From assembly GCA_031291175.1 (NCBI GenBank), contig JARLJO010000060.1, positions 124,001-188,000 on the forward strand: 64,000 nucleotides of DNA. Direction: 5' to 3'. How positions within the stretch are numbered: position 1 is the first letter of the stretch; every line of letters starts with the position of its first letter. The notes under the pieces were generated by a model. That model worked only from the letters and a program-made list of their open reading frames with translations. It was not told where the DNA came from and ran no database searches. Made by a program: the position numbers and the translations under genes. The DNA comes from Gammaproteobacteria bacterium (GTDB taxonomy: Bacteria > Pseudomonadota > Gammaproteobacteria > DSM-16500). Shown here one piece after another: positions 17,337 through 27,352 of the stretch.

Positions 17337-17480
17337 AAGCAATGTTGCAATTTCGATATTGCCCAGACTTTAAGCCAAAAACACCCATTACAGGTTAATG
17401 AGAATTGATTTATCTTGAGAGTATTATGATATACAGCTTCAACTTGAAAAGAGAAACCAAGACCGGCCCGGTACCCAAAA

Positions 17481-17861
17481 CTAAGCCGTTAGCTTCTCTA
17501 TAATGGCAAGATTACCTTCTGGAAACTGAAAATGCTTCAAATCTTCTAATGCACACCACGCAATAGGCTGACCTTCCGCACCAATAGGTAAACCTTCATA
17601 CTGCTTTACCATCCAGGTATCTAACAAAACCGATTTATGCGGATAATCGTATTCAACCCGCATCCATGGATCAGCTGCCGTTATCTGAATGCCTATCTCT
17701 TCCTGCAATTCTCGCACCAATGCATCATAAGCGGTTTCATTCACCTCGACCTTACCGCCAGGAAACTCCCACAACCCACCTTTTTCTTGATGAAATGAAC
17801 GCTGAGCAATCAGCACCTGATACTCAGCATTAAGAATAATTGCAATGACCACATGAACCAT
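17481..17861 (-). CDS. mutT: MutT-type 8-oxo-dGTP diphosphatase (Nudix)
   Basis: 126 residues. The full Nudix box is present (GGKVEVNETAYDA then LVRELQEEIGI, i.e. Gx5Ex7REUxEExGU) near residues 36-59. The substrate-pocket start is IAIILNAEYQVLIAQR and the length equals typical MutT. It removes oxidised dGTP from the nucleotide pool in the cytoplasm. In many gammaproteobacteria mutT sits next to secA, as here. Confidence 0.88.
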   Translation of the reverse strand: MVHVVIAIILNAEYQVLIAQRSFHQEKGGLWEFPGGKVEVNETAYDALVRELQEEIGIQITAADPWMRVEYDYPHKSVLLDTWMVKQYEGLPIGAEGQPIAWCALEDLKHFQFPEGNLAIIEKLTA

Positions 17862-17899
17862 AACTTAACCTACCAACGACTATGAAAACATCCGTGTTT

Positions 17900-17917
17900 C
17901 TCCCGCAAACACGGGAG
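17900..17917. repeat. Short hairpin between mutT and secA
   Basis: CTCCCG-CAAACA-CGGGAG makes a 6-bp perfect stem. A second hairpin, TCTCGC...GCGAGA, lies around 17942-17959. Neither is followed by a T run on the minus strand. Confidence 0.5.
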
Positions 17918-17994
17918 CCCATCATCGCCTATTCCATTTTCTCTCGCTTTTTGGCGAGACGAAGATATTAACTATTCTGATCTTCCAACAACAA

Positions 17995-18017
17995 ATTCCC
18001 GCTTACGCGGGAATGAC
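17995..18017. repeat. Dispersed palindromic repeat, CCCGC type, copy 3
   Basis: ATTCCCGCTTACGCGGGAAT is a perfect 8-bp stem with a 4-nt loop, and GAC follows. It lies just downstream of secA. Confidence 0.65.
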
Positions 18018-18045
18018 ATGGTATTTTTAATGACTTCATTGAAAC

Positions 18046-20760
18046 TTAAGAAATACTACCGTGACACTGTTTATATTTTTTGCCAGAACCACAAGGACAA
18101 GGCTCATTACGACCGACTTTATGCTGGTCACGAACAAAAGGTAAAACGGCCGCTGTCGCGACAGCTTCTTCCTGAGCTTCATCACTTTGCAATGTATCTA
18201 ATTCAGCGTGCTCAAACTCCATCTTCACCTTTAGCGAATCACGCCGATTTTGCTCTACTTTCTCAACGTCTTCTTCCGCACGCACTTCAAACTTACTGAG
18301 AACAGATATCACTTCAAAGTTGATTCGATCTAGCATTGCAACAAACAAGTCAAATGCTTCACGTTTGTATTCTTGTTTTGGATTTTTTTGTGCAAATCCA
18401 CGCAAATGAATACCCTGACGCAGATAATCCATAGCAGCTAAATGTTCACGCCATTGCGTATCCAGTGTTTGCAACATGACAGCTTTTTCAAACTGACGCA
18501 TAACAGTCGCACCCGCTTGCGCTTCTTTCTGGCTATAAACATCAGCAAATACGGCTTGAACTTTTGTTCGTAAATTTTCTTCATGCAGCGTGCCGTCTTG
18601 ATCTAACCAATCTTTAATTGGCAGGCGCAGATTAAAATCTTTTTCGAGTTGCAATTCAAAACCAGGGATATCCCACTGCTCTTCTAAACTGTGTGGTGGA
18701 ATAAAGGTATTGATGAAGTTAGTCACTACATCCTGGCGAATAGAAGCTATCGTTTCTGCTATACTTTCCGTAGCAAGCAATTCATCGCGCTGACGATAAA
18801 TGACTTTACGTTGCTCGTTAGCCACATCATCGTATTCTAATAATTGTTTACGAATATCAAAGTTATGCGCTTCCACTTTACGTTGCGCATTCTCGATGCT
18901 ATTTGAAAGGATTCTGGATTCCAGGGCTGCGCCTTTTTCCATACCAATACGCTTCATGATTGACGTCAAGCGATCGCCACCAAAAATGCGTAACAAGTTA
19001 TCTTCAAGGGAGAGATAAAAACGTGACTTACCAGGATCACCTTGGCGACCCGAGCGTCCACGTAATTGATTGTCGATACGTCTAGATTCATGACGCTCGG
19101 TGCCTAATACGTATAAACCACCTGCTTTCAGCACTTGGTCATGTCGCTCATGCCATGCGGCTGTACGTGCTGCGATATCATCTTCTTGTGGATCTTCTAA
19201 TGCTTTTAATTCCGCATCCAGATTACCGCCTAAAACAATATCGGTACCACGACCTGCCATGTTCGTTGCAATCGTTACAGCGCCAGGTCGCCCTGCTTCT
19301 GCAATAATTTGCGCTTCCTGCTCATGAAACTTCGCGTTTAAAACCTGGTGAGCGATCTTTTCTTTCTTCAATAGATTAGAAAGATACTCTGATGCTTCAA
19401 TCGAAGCGGTACCCACCAAAGCAGGCTGCCCACTTTCGCGGCTTTTTTTAATATCTTCAATAATGGCCGCATACTTTTCATCTGCTGACATATAAACAAA
19501 ATCAGAGAAATCTTTACGAACCATATCTTTATTAGTAGGCAAAACAACCACTTCTAACGCATAAATTTGTTGGAATTCATAGGCTTCAGTGTCAGCTGTA
19601 CCGGTCATGCCAGAAAGCTTGTTGTAAATACGGAAATAATTTTGGAAGGTAATCGAAGCGAGTGTTTGGTTTTCTTGACGAATTTTAACTTTTTCTTTTG
19701 CTTCTACTGCTTGATGCAAACCATCCGACCAACGACGACCTGGCATCGTACGACCTGTGTGTTCGTCAACAATAATGACTTCACCGCCTTGTACAATGTA
19801 ATCCACATCACGCTGAAATAACGCGTGTGCACGTAAAGCCGCATTCAAGTGATGCATCAACATAATGTTATTTGCATCGTAAAGGCTTTCACCTTCTTTC
19901 AATAAACCCGCTTTATAAAGCACATCTTCCACATGCTGATGGCCTTCTTCAGAAAGATAAGCTTGCTTACTTTTTTCATCGATTAAGTAATCGCCTGGCG
20001 CATCTTTTGATTCTTGTCTTTTCATTTGTGGGACAAGTTCGTTGATGGCGATATAAAGATCAGTGCTGTCTTCTGCTGCACCTGAGATGATTAATGGCGT
20101 ACGCGCTTCATCGATCAGAATCGAATCCACTTCATCGACAATTGCATAATTTAGAGGACGCTGAACTTTATCCGCTAAACTGAAAGCCATATTATCGCGC
20201 AAATAATCAAAACCAAATTCGTTGTTAGTACCATAGGTAATATCCATCGCATAAGCTTCCTGCTTTGCTTGTGGCGATAGATTCGGAAGAATGACACCGA
20301 CGGTCAGGCCCAAAAAGGTATAGAGCGGTCTCATCCACTCAGCATCACGTCTTGCAAGGTAGTCATTCACGGTGACGATATGAACGCCTTTGCCACTTAA
20401 TGCATTTAGATACGCGGCCAAGGTACCTACTAATGTTTTCCCTTCACCGGTGCGCATTTCCGCAATACAGCCATCGTGTAAAACCATACCACCTAGCAAT
20501 TGCACATCAAAGTGGCGCATGTTCATCACACGCTTACCAGCTTCACGCACAACGGCAAAAGCTTCTGGCAACAAGTTTGTTAAAGTTTCGCCTTGCGCTA
20601 AACGCTCACGAAATTCAACTGTTTTAGCTTGGAGGGCTTGATCGGAAAGTGCTGAAATGTCATTTTCGAGTGCGTTGATTTTATCAACGACCTTCCACAT
20701 GTTCCGTAATACACGTTGATTACGGCTACCAAAAATTCGAGTAATAAAACCTGTTAACAT
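18046..20760 (-). CDS. secA: Preprotein translocase ATPase SecA
   Basis: 904 residues. Walker A is MRTGEGKT near residue 105, the DEAD-like Walker B is [13 protein letters not shown], the helicase motif is GTDIVLGGN, and the C-terminal zinc/SecB site is [14 protein letters not shown]. It drives protein export through SecYEG at the inner membrane. It reads leftward toward mutT and is divergent from dciA with 176 bp between the starts. Confidence 0.97.
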   Translation of the reverse strand: MLTGFITRIFGSRNQRVLRNMWKVVDKINALENDISALSDQALQAKTVEFRERLAQGETLTNLLPEAFAVVREAGKRVMNMRHFDVQLLGGMVLHDGCIAEMRTGEGKTLVGTLAAYLNALSGKGVHIVTVNDYLARRDAEWMRPLYTFLGLTVGVILPNLSPQAKQEAYAMDITYGTNNEFGFDYLRDNMAFSLADKVQRPLNYAIVDEVDSILIDEARTPLIISGAAEDSTDLYIAINELVPQMKRQESKDAPGDYLIDEKSKQAYLSEEGHQHVEDVLYKAGLLKEGESLYDANNIMLMHHLNAALRAHALFQRDVDYIVQGGEVIIVDEHTGRTMPGRRWSDGLHQAVEAKEKVKIRQENQTLASITFQNYFRIYNKLSGMTGTADTEAYEFQQIYALEVVVLPTNKDMVRKDFSDFVYMSADEKYAAIIEDIKKSRESGQPALVGTASIEASEYLSNLLKKEKIAHQVLNAKFHEQEAQIIAEAGRPGAVTIATNMAGRGTDIVLGGNLDAELKALEDPQEDDIAARTAAWHERHDQVLKAGGLYVLGTERHESRRIDNQLRGRSGRQGDPGKSRFYLSLEDNLLRIFGGDRLTSIMKRIGMEKGAALESRILSNSIENAQRKVEAHNFDIRKQLLEYDDVANEQRKVIYRQRDELLATESIAETIASIRQDVVTNFINTFIPPHSLEEQWDIPGFELQLEKDFNLRLPIKDWLDQDGTLHEENLRTKVQAVFADVYSQKEAQAGATVMRQFEKAVMLQTLDTQWREHLAAMDYLRQGIHLRGFAQKNPKQEYKREAFDLFVAMLDRINFEVISVLSKFEVRAEEDVEKVEQNRRDSLKVKMEFEHAELDTLQSDEAQEEAVATAAVLPFVRDQHKVGRNEPCPCGSGKKYKQCHGSIS

Positions 20761-20936
20761 GGCTTTGGCTGTCTTCTCTCATTCAAAAATTAATCGGGAA
20801 GCATTACCTACTCTGCAATAAAAGTCAAACTTGATAAAAACCTGAGAACTGAATTTATCTATCGCAGATAATTAGGTAGACTATCAGGATGAATATAACC
20901 ATAAAAAATCAATGGTAACACCATGGGCACAATATC

Positions 20937-21395
20937 ATGAGCCAAGGTTATCAACAAGCCATAACACATGTTTTACAACAAGATAGCAAAATCTTAGGCA
21001 CACTTTTGAACAAGCTAAATCAGCTGGCTCAAATTAACCTGATTTTAGCACAAAATTTGGAGCCTAAACTGGCCCCCCACTGCAAAGTGGCTAATTTTGA
21101 GAATCATTGTTTAACGGTTGTTACGAATAATGCTATCTGGGCCACTCAGTTTCGCTTCCAGATTCCAACACTTCAAGCCAAATTACTGAAGCACTCTGAT
21201 TTTGCTGAATTAAGAAGTATTGTCTGCAAAATCATACCTGTCATTGGCCAACGCGAAACCCCAGCTTTAGATCAATCGCGTATCGTACCCAAGCTATCGC
21301 TAAAAACCGCCGAAATCATATTGGATACCGCTCAAAATATTAAGCATGATAAATTGCGCCTTATTATGCGTAAAATAGCGAAAAATACGGCTTAG
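20937..21395 (+). CDS. dciA: DciA-like replicative helicase operator (DUF721)
   Basis: 152 residues. The central ~100 residues show the DUF721 pattern (LNQLAQINLILAQNL, then a short beta region ending WATQFRFQIPTLQAKLL). DciA loads or activates the replicative helicase DnaB in bacteria without DnaC or DnaI. Its place between secA and lpxC is the usual one in gammaproteobacteria. The gene ends in TAG. Confidence 0.75.
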   Translation: MSQGYQQAITHVLQQDSKILGTLLNKLNQLAQINLILAQNLEPKLAPHCKVANFENHCLTVVTNNAIWATQFRFQIPTLQAKLLKHSDFAELRSIVCKIIPVIGQRETPALDQSRIVPKLSLKTAEIILDTAQNIKHDKLRLIMRKIAKNTA

Positions 21396-21457
21396 AAATG
21401 ATGCCTTATTAACAACCAAAGCAGCAAAGATACCCATGCTCGTTCAAGGAGAACCGA

Positions 21458-21991
21458 ATGAAATATCTATTACTGACCGGATTCGTATCACTTGCTCTGA
21501 CAGCCACCGCCTCCTTTGCTGAAGAAAAATGCGGAGAAGCGAAAGGCAACATGATTGTTGGCAAGGTAACTCTGCAATGTTTAAAAATCACAGGCACTGC
21601 CAAGTTTGATGGCACAACTATAGCCGGCAACCTTCATATTACAGGCCCTCTAGAAGCAAAATCAGCTAAATTAAGCAGCTTAAAGGTCGCAGGGGTTGTT
21701 ACCCTCACCGATACCACAGTTTCTGGCCCTGTGAATATTGCGGGTACTTTAGAGGCAAAAAATACCACTTTTCTCGATAAAATTCTGTTCCAGGGAAAAT
21801 CCGCCTCTTTCACACACTCCACCTTGAAAGATATCGAGATCACATCAAAAGCCAGTCAAAAAACAACGATATATCTTGAAGATGACTCTGTTATTAATGG
21901 CAATATCACCTTTAAAAATGGTAATGGCCTCGTTAAAAATCATCATGCAACGCTAAACGGAAAAATCATCGGCGGAAAAATGGCACAATAG
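21458..21991 (+). CDS. Secreted bactofilin-like / beta-helical repeat protein
   Basis: 177 residues. The signal peptide runs MKYLLLTGFVSLALTATASFA. The mature part then repeats a ~20-residue pattern of alternating hydrophobic residues with G and T/S (GNMIVGKVTLQCLKITGTAKF, IAGNLHITGPLEAKSAKL, VSGPVNIAGTLEAKNTTF), which suits a right-handed beta-helix as in polymer-forming bactofilins. Bactofilins are usually cytoplasmic, so an exported version is unusual. AAGGAG precedes the ATG. It ends in TAG, converges with lpxC and shares a terminator with it. Function unknown. Confidence 0.6.
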   Translation: MKYLLLTGFVSLALTATASFAEEKCGEAKGNMIVGKVTLQCLKITGTAKFDGTTIAGNLHITGPLEAKSAKLSSLKVAGVVTLTDTTVSGPVNIAGTLEAKNTTFLDKILFQGKSASFTHSTLKDIEITSKASQKTTIYLEDDSVINGNITFKNGNGLVKNHHATLNGKIIGGKMAQ

Positions 21992-22042
21992 GTCATTTCA
22001 AACTATCCCTATCCCGCAAGGAATATTCAAAATAAAAGACAA

Positions 22043-22078
22043 AAAAAACCCTATCGGTACAAGCGATAGGGTTTTTTT
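22043..22078. terminator. Bidirectional terminator between the bactofilin-like gene and lpxC
   Basis: The stem CCCTATCG/CGATAGGG extends through A6/T6 on the outside and has a 7-nt loop (22057-22063). A and T runs flank both sides, so it serves both convergent genes. Confidence 0.93.
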
Positions 22079-22096
22079 AAAGCGCAAAATTTGCTA

Positions 22097-23014
22097 TTAG
22101 AAATCAACAGCCAATATTGGTTTAGCATAAGAGATAGGTGCTGTCGCAATATCTTCGAAAGTAACGTATTCCCAAGCATCTTGCTCAGCTATCAATTTGC
22201 ATAGCAATTTGTTATTTAAAGCATGGCCGGACTTATGGCCGCTAAATGCACCAATCAAACTGGAGCCCAGCAAATATAAATCGCCAATAGCGTCTAAAAT
22301 CTTATGACGAACGAATTCATCTTCATAACGCAAACCATCTTCGTTTAACACACGAAAATCATCAATCGCAACCGCGTTATCCAAACTTGCACCGCGCGCC
22401 AAATTTACAGAACGCAAATGCTCAAAATCAGCCATGAAACCGAATGTTCTAGCACGGCTTACTTCTTTGACGTAAGAAGTACTAGAGAAATCCAAAGTCG
22501 CAGTTTTGTTATGGGATTTAAAAACAGGATGATCAAATTCAATTGAAAATGTCACTTTAAACCCTTCAAAAGGTTCGAAAGTTGCCCATTTATCGCCATC
22601 TTTGACTGTCACTTTACGTTTAATACGGATAAAGCTCTTTGGCACGTTTTGTTCTTGTATCCCTGCCGATTGAACGAGGAATACAAAAGGCCCAGCGCTG
22701 CCATCCATGATTGGAATTTCAGGAGCGGTAACTTCGATATATGCGTTATCAATACCTAATCCAGCTAATGCAGACAGCAAATGCTCTACAGTGGATACAC
22801 GCACGTCATCCTTCATTAAAGAAGTCGATAAAGTGGTATCACCAACGTTTTGAGCGCGAGCTTTAATCTCCACAACGGGATCAAGGTCAGTGCGCTGAAA
22901 AATAATGCCAGTATTGGGCGGAGCCGGACGGAGCGTTAACTCTGCTCTTTCGCCTCCATGAAGCGTAATTCCTGTCGCCTTAATAACATTCTTTAAGGTT
23001 CGTTGTCTTATCAT
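22097..23014 (-). CDS. lpxC: UDP-3-O-acyl-N-acetylglucosamine deacetylase
   Basis: 305 residues, starting MIRQRTLKN, the usual LpxC start, at ATG 23014; a GTG 12 nt earlier is less likely. The zinc and catalytic motifs are present: [28 protein letters not shown] and the late SGHALNN. It removes the acetyl group from UDP-acyl-GlcNAc, the committed step of lipid A synthesis. It is the last gene of the leftward dcw cluster, separated from ftsZ by a gap with a hairpin. Confidence 0.96.
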   Translation of the reverse strand: MIRQRTLKNVIKATGITLHGGERAELTLRPAPPNTGIIFQRTDLDPVVEIKARAQNVGDTTLSTSLMKDDVRVSTVEHLLSALAGLGIDNAYIEVTAPEIPIMDGSAGPFVFLVQSAGIQEQNVPKSFIRIKRKVTVKDGDKWATFEPFEGFKVTFSIEFDHPVFKSHNKTATLDFSSTSYVKEVSRARTFGFMADFEHLRSVNLARGASLDNAVAIDDFRVLNEDGLRYEDEFVRHKILDAIGDLYLLGSSLIGAFSGHKSGHALNNKLLCKLIAEQDAWEYVTFEDIATAPISYAKPILAVDF

Positions 23015-23109
23015 TAAATTGTTCACTTTTTTGACAGTGCCAGATTTTATAGTAGCACAAAAAGATTGTTTTAGAAATTAATAATTTACCCTAAAAATAT
23101 CCAGTAATC

Positions 23110-23137
23110 CCCCTTTACAAGGCTAAGGTTAAAGGGG
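23110..23137 (-). other. Hairpin in the ftsZ-lpxC gap
   Basis: CCCCTTTA pairs with TAAAGGGG, an 8-bp stem with a 12-nt loop. No T run follows on the minus strand, so it could slow or stabilise the transcript rather than end it. Confidence 0.45.
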
Positions 23138-23165
23138 TTATCAGAGTAAAATATTTCTTTAAAAA

Positions 23166-24347
23166 TCAGCTGATTTCAGTCTCTTCCTTGCGTCTTAAAA
23201 ACGCAGGAATGTCTAAATAATCCATATCTGCCGCAGTATCAGCAATTGGAGGCTTTAGTGGTGTGGCAATATGCGAAGCTGTAGTAACAGCGTGCTTACG
23301 CATCACGGTAGGCTTTTCGAGTGATTGATAGTCAACCGTACCATCTGAACGAGTCGAATCTAATAATTTGTTGGTGGTTGTGGTTTGATTTTTACGTCCC
23401 AAACCCGTCACAATGACAGTCACTCTGACTTCATCGCGCAATTCAGGATCAATCACAGTACCTACAACTACGGTCGCGCCTTCAGAAGTAATGCTCTTAA
23501 TCGCATCGCCTACTTCTTCGAATTCGCCAATAGACATATCCAAACCAGCGGTAATATTCACCAAGACACCGCGAGCACCTGACATATCGACATCTTCGAG
23601 TAATGGGCTTGAGATAGCCGCCTCAGCAGCAATCCTAGCGCGATTTTCGCCGGATGCAACGCCTGTACCCATCATCGCCATTCCCATCTCAGACATGACA
23701 GTACGCACGTCAGCAAAGTCAACGTTGATTAATCCTGGACGTGTAATAAGCTCAGCAATACCTTGCACAGCACCGCGTAATACATCGTTTGCCGCTTTAA
23801 AAGCATTCACCAAGGTTACATTTTTACCCAAAACGCTGAGTAATTTATTATTTGGGATGGTAATTAATGAATCCACATATTGGCTAAGATTTGCAATACC
23901 CGCTTCAGCAACGTGCATGCGCACTTTGCCTTCGAAAGAAAAAGGCTTAGTCGTAATGGCCACAGTCAAAATACCCATTTCTTTGGCAATTTGAGCAAAC
24001 ACAGGAGCCGCACCTGTTCCGGTACCACCACCCATGCCTGAGGTTAAGAAAACCATATCAGCGCCAGCTAAAGCTTCTTTAATACGTTCTCTGTCTTCTT
24101 CAGCAGAACGACGACCTACTTCTGGGTTTGCGCCTGCGCCTAAACCGCGAGTAATCGCTTCGCCTAATTGAATCAAGGTATGAGCCGATGAATTTTTTAG
24201 GGCTTGGGCATCGGTATTAGCACAAATGAATTCAACACCTTCAATAGACGCTGCCATCATATGTTCGACTGCATTCCCGCCACCGCCGCCAATTCCGACT
24301 ACTTTAATTACTGCATTTTGCGGATCTGTATGTACTAATTCAAACAT
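23166..24347 (-). CDS. ftsZ: Cell division protein FtsZ
   Basis: 393 residues. The tubulin signature GGGTGTG lies near residue 107, with NADTQALK-type switch residues and the T7 loop NVDFADVRTVM. After a short linker comes the C-terminal binding peptide LDIPAFLRRKEE used by FtsA, ZipA and ZapD. It forms the GTP-driven division ring. The ATG has AAGGAG 8 nt upstream. The 88-bp gap to ftsA could hold a promoter. Confidence 0.98.
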   Translation of the reverse strand: MFELVHTDPQNAVIKVVGIGGGGGNAVEHMMAASIEGVEFICANTDAQALKNSSAHTLIQLGEAITRGLGAGANPEVGRRSAEEDRERIKEALAGADMVFLTSGMGGGTGTGAAPVFAQIAKEMGILTVAITTKPFSFEGKVRMHVAEAGIANLSQYVDSLITIPNNKLLSVLGKNVTLVNAFKAANDVLRGAVQGIAELITRPGLINVDFADVRTVMSEMGMAMMGTGVASGENRARIAAEAAISSPLLEDVDMSGARGVLVNITAGLDMSIGEFEEVGDAIKSITSEGATVVVGTVIDPELRDEVRVTVIVTGLGRKNQTTTTNKLLDSTRSDGTVDYQSLEKPTVMRKHAVTTASHIATPLKPPIADTAADMDYLDIPAFLRRKEETEIS

Positions 24348-24435
24348 ATGAGATGCTCCTTATCACTTCTGTGGCCCGGCAAAAAGTTGCGTTTTATCCT
24401 CACATTTTTGCTGAGGAGGGTTTAACAGATGGTAG

Positions 24436-25668
24436 TTAAAAATTGCCTTGAAACCAACTTCTCATTCTTGACCACAGACCTTTAAAGTTCTGCTGGGTCA
24501 ATGTCTCACGTTGGGTATCACGTTGTTGCATGCCATAAAGTAACAAACCAACGCCTGTCGCGTAAACAGGATTATTAATCACATCCGTAAGCCCCGTCAC
24601 AAATTGAGGCGTCCCGATTCTGATTGGCGCTTTAAAAATCCGCTCAGCAAGCTCAACAGCACCTTCTACTTTCGATGCGCCGCCAGTTAAAACAATGCCT
24701 GCTGCGATCAAATCTTCCAGACCACTGCGACGAATTTCAGTGGCAACCAGGGTAAATAATTCTTCATATCTGGCTTCAACCACTTCAGCTAAAGCACGTT
24801 TTGAAAGATGTCTGCCGGGTCTATCACCTACCGTTGGAATATCAATCATTTGATTGGTATCCGCCAAGTCTTGTAAAGCACAAGCATGTCTTAGCTTAAT
24901 ATCTTCAGCGTTACGAGTAGGTGTACGTAATGCAATGGCAATATCATTCGTCACCTGATCACCAGCAATCGGTATCACAGCAGTATGTCGAATGGCACCA
25001 TCGGTAAATATAGCGATATCGGTGGTGCCAGCCCCAATATCAATCATGCAAACGCCTAATTCTTTTTCATCATCCGATAAAACAGATTGGCTAGATGCAA
25101 ATTGTTCCAAGACGATATCACTGGCTACCAATCCACAACGCTTCAAACATTTGACAATATTTTGTGCTGCGCTGACCGCTCCTGTCACAATATGCACTTT
25201 CGCTTCTAAGCGCACACCAGACATCCCTACCGGTTCGCGGATCGAATCTTGGTTATCAATAATAAATTCTTGCGGAAGAATATGCAGAATTTTTTGATCC
25301 GCAGGAATGGCAACCGCTTTGGCTGCGTCAATCACGCGCTCCACATCAGTCTGTGTCACTTCACGATCGCGAATAGCAACAATCCCATGAGAATTGATAC
25401 TGCGAATATGACTACCTGCAATACCAGTATAGGCCGAATAAATTTGGCAACCGGCCATCAGCTCAGCTTCTTCTACCGCGTTTTGGATTGAGGTAACCGC
25501 AGACTCAATATTAACAACAACGCCTCTTTTCAAGCCTTGTGAAGGGTGAGTACCAAGGCCCACAATATTCACTTTGCCATCAGCGGTGATTTCGCCAACG
25601 ATCGCAACGATCTTGGAGGTACCTATATCAATTCCGACCATTAAATCTTTATTTGGCTTCTTTGCCAT
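24436..25668 (-). CDS. ftsA: Cell division protein FtsA
   Basis: 410 residues. Actin-fold phosphate loops are GIDIGTSKIVAIVGE and IDIGAGTTDIAIF, with an adenosine motif GIVLTGGASK. The C-terminal amphipathic helix (GLWSRMRSWFQ) inserts into the inner membrane and tethers FtsZ. It follows ftsQ by 22 bp and precedes ftsZ. Confidence 0.97.
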   Translation of the reverse strand: MAKKPNKDLMVGIDIGTSKIVAIVGEITADGKVNIVGLGTHPSQGLKRGVVVNIESAVTSIQNAVEEAELMAGCQIYSAYTGIAGSHIRSINSHGIVAIRDREVTQTDVERVIDAAKAVAIPADQKILHILPQEFIIDNQDSIREPVGMSGVRLEAKVHIVTGAVSAAQNIVKCLKRCGLVASDIVLEQFASSQSVLSDDEKELGVCMIDIGAGTTDIAIFTDGAIRHTAVIPIAGDQVTNDIAIALRTPTRNAEDIKLRHACALQDLADTNQMIDIPTVGDRPGRHLSKRALAEVVEARYEELFTLVATEIRRSGLEDLIAAGIVLTGGASKVEGAVELAERIFKAPIRIGTPQFVTGLTDVINNPVYATGVGLLLYGMQQRDTQRETLTQQNFKGLWSRMRSWFQGNF

Positions 25669-25690
25669 AATTATGCTTCCAGACTAGAGG

Positions 25691-26422
25691 TTATGTAACC
25701 GACTTCCAGCGAACTGCCATCCCGTTAGAGTAACGTAGATCAATATACTCTACATCCGCTACTCTATCTCCTACAATTTTTGGATACACTTTCACAAAAT
25801 GACTGATTCGAGTCAAGACATCTTTATGTCCAACATTCAATTTCACGCCATTATCGAGCGTGACAGTCCAAGCCATGCCGGGCGTCAATTCTAAGCGGGC
25901 GATTTTAAAATGCAATGGTGTTAACAGGCTATTCATTCTCGCATAATATTTTGTCATGCGAATTTGTTCGCCGGGCGGCCCTGCCAATGCTGGCAATCCG
26001 TTTGGATAGGATTCAACGGCGGGCGTAAATAACTCCCCTGCCTCACTCAATAAACTCGCATCATTCCATAACGCAAAAGGAATTTTTTCATTAACGGTAA
26101 TAATCACTTGATTAGGCCAGACCCGACGAACGACAACCTGAGCCACCCAAGGCAGTTGCAAAATACGCTCTTTGATTCTATCCACATCAACAAAGAAGAA
26201 ACCTTTACTGACAAATGGCAACACCAACGATTGAACTTCATCGTGATTTAAGTGCTGAACACCAAAAATTTTCACATCTTTAATAGGAAAATAATCGGTA
26301 CTTTTTAGCTTGGGGTATAAAAAAGCAAAAGTCATTATCAAGCCGATAATGACGACTATTTTTGCAATCGATTTCCAGGGGAAATTGAGAGGAACTGATC
26401 GTTTTCTGACACTGCTTGCCAT
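25691..26422 (-). CDS. ftsQ: Cell division protein FtsQ
   Basis: 243 residues. A basic cytoplasmic start is followed by one membrane helix (~17-37), then a POTRA domain (FPIKDVKIFGVQHLNHDEV) and a beta domain. It links early and late divisome proteins through FtsB and FtsL in the periplasm. In many relatives ddl lies between murB and ftsQ. Here the two are 13 bp apart and no ddl is present. Confidence 0.94.
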   Translation of the reverse strand: MASSVRKRSVPLNFPWKSIAKIVVIIGLIMTFAFLYPKLKSTDYFPIKDVKIFGVQHLNHDEVQSLVLPFVSKGFFFVDVDRIKERILQLPWVAQVVVRRVWPNQVIITVNEKIPFALWNDASLLSEAGELFTPAVESYPNGLPALAGPPGEQIRMTKYYARMNSLLTPLHFKIARLELTPGMAWTVTLDNGVKLNVGHKDVLTRISHFVKVYPKIVGDRVADVEYIDLRYSNGMAVRWKSVT

Positions 26423-26435
26423 CCGTTGCTACCTT

Positions 26436-27347
26436 TTATACTGACTTTCCTATGATACGCACTTCTGGTTTAAGACGAATACCATGCTCTTTTTCAACAA
26501 CATCTGCCACGTGAAAAATCAACGACTCAATATCGGCGGCTTTTGCGTCCCCTTCCGTAATAATAAAATTCGCATGTTTTTCAGAAACACGCGCATTACC
26601 AATACTCATCCCTTTTAAACCGGACTGCTCGATTAATCTGGCGGCATAATCACCCGGCGGGTTACGGAAAACAGATCCACCATTTGGCCAGCTTGTGGGT
26701 TGGGACAGGTTACGCTTTTCGATTAAAAGTTTAATATCTTCAAGCGAGCGTTGTTTCTCACCCGCATTCAAATTGAAATATCCTGCGGCAAACCATTCGT
26801 TTTCCGGGCCCTTAACGTGACGATAACCGACTTCAAAATCAGCGGCGGTCCGCAATTGCCGATGACCCAAACGACTGATGGTTTCAACTTTGGCAACACG
26901 TTGCCAAGTTTCACCCCCATAGCAACCAGCGTTCATCGCTAATGCACCGCCTACCGTTCCCGGAATCCCAGCCATGAATTCCAATCCTGCCAAACCTAAA
27001 CGTGCTGTATAACGTGCAATTTGAGCGCAAGAAACACCAGCCTCAGCACGCACTAAAAAAGGCTCACAGTGTTCAATATCATTCAATGCGCCCTGTGTAA
27101 TGAGAGTCACCCCCGGAATACCACCATCACGGATTAAAGTATTGCTGCCAAGACCCAACCACAACAAAGGCACATCAATCGGCAATTGCTGTAAAAAATC
27201 ACTGACATCATTCAGATCCGCAGGAATATAAACGAAATCACCAGGCCCGCCGACACGCCACGAAGTATAGGGAGCCAGTCGTTCTTTCTGCAAAACACGA
27301 CCGCGCAGCTTTTGGAAAGCCTGTATTGAAATATCGCCTGTGTGCAT
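26436..27347 (-). CDS. murB: UDP-N-acetylenolpyruvoylglucosamine reductase
   Basis: 303 residues. FAD-binding motifs SWRVGGPGD and GLGSNTLIRD are present, then the AGIPGTVGGALAMNAGCYGG loop in two parts, the catalytic Ser region (NGGSVFRNP) and the C-terminal Glu region. It is the type IIa-like short MurB. It reduces UDP-GlcNAc-enolpyruvate to UDP-MurNAc in the cytoplasm. It lies 5 bp after murC. Confidence 0.95.
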   Translation of the reverse strand: MHTGDISIQAFQKLRGRVLQKERLAPYTSWRVGGPGDFVYIPADLNDVSDFLQQLPIDVPLLWLGLGSNTLIRDGGIPGVTLITQGALNDIEHCEPFLVRAEAGVSCAQIARYTARLGLAGLEFMAGIPGTVGGALAMNAGCYGGETWQRVAKVETISRLGHRQLRTAADFEVGYRHVKGPENEWFAAGYFNLNAGEKQRSLEDIKLLIEKRNLSQPTSWPNGGSVFRNPPGDYAARLIEQSGLKGMSIGNARVSEKHANFIITEGDAKAADIESLIFHVADVVEKEHGIRLKPEVRIIGKSV

Positions 27348-27352
27348 AGACG

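Larger units (their letters stand above)
16967..17480. other. 514-bp gene-free region rich in palindromes
   Basis: This lies between yacG (+) and mutT (-), which converge on it. It holds a GGCTTGTCC-type repeat (17017-17045), a perfect 17-bp hairpin (17125-17169) and a CCCGC-type repeat (17305-17336). A possible 85-codon frame at 17151-17408 crosses the hairpin and the repeat, has no recognisable domain and no ribosome site, and is not called as a gene. Confidence 0.7.

Noticed and set aside
17151-17408. 85-codon open frame after yacG
   Set aside because: It crosses the 17-bp hairpin and a palindromic repeat, has no ribosome site and no known domain.
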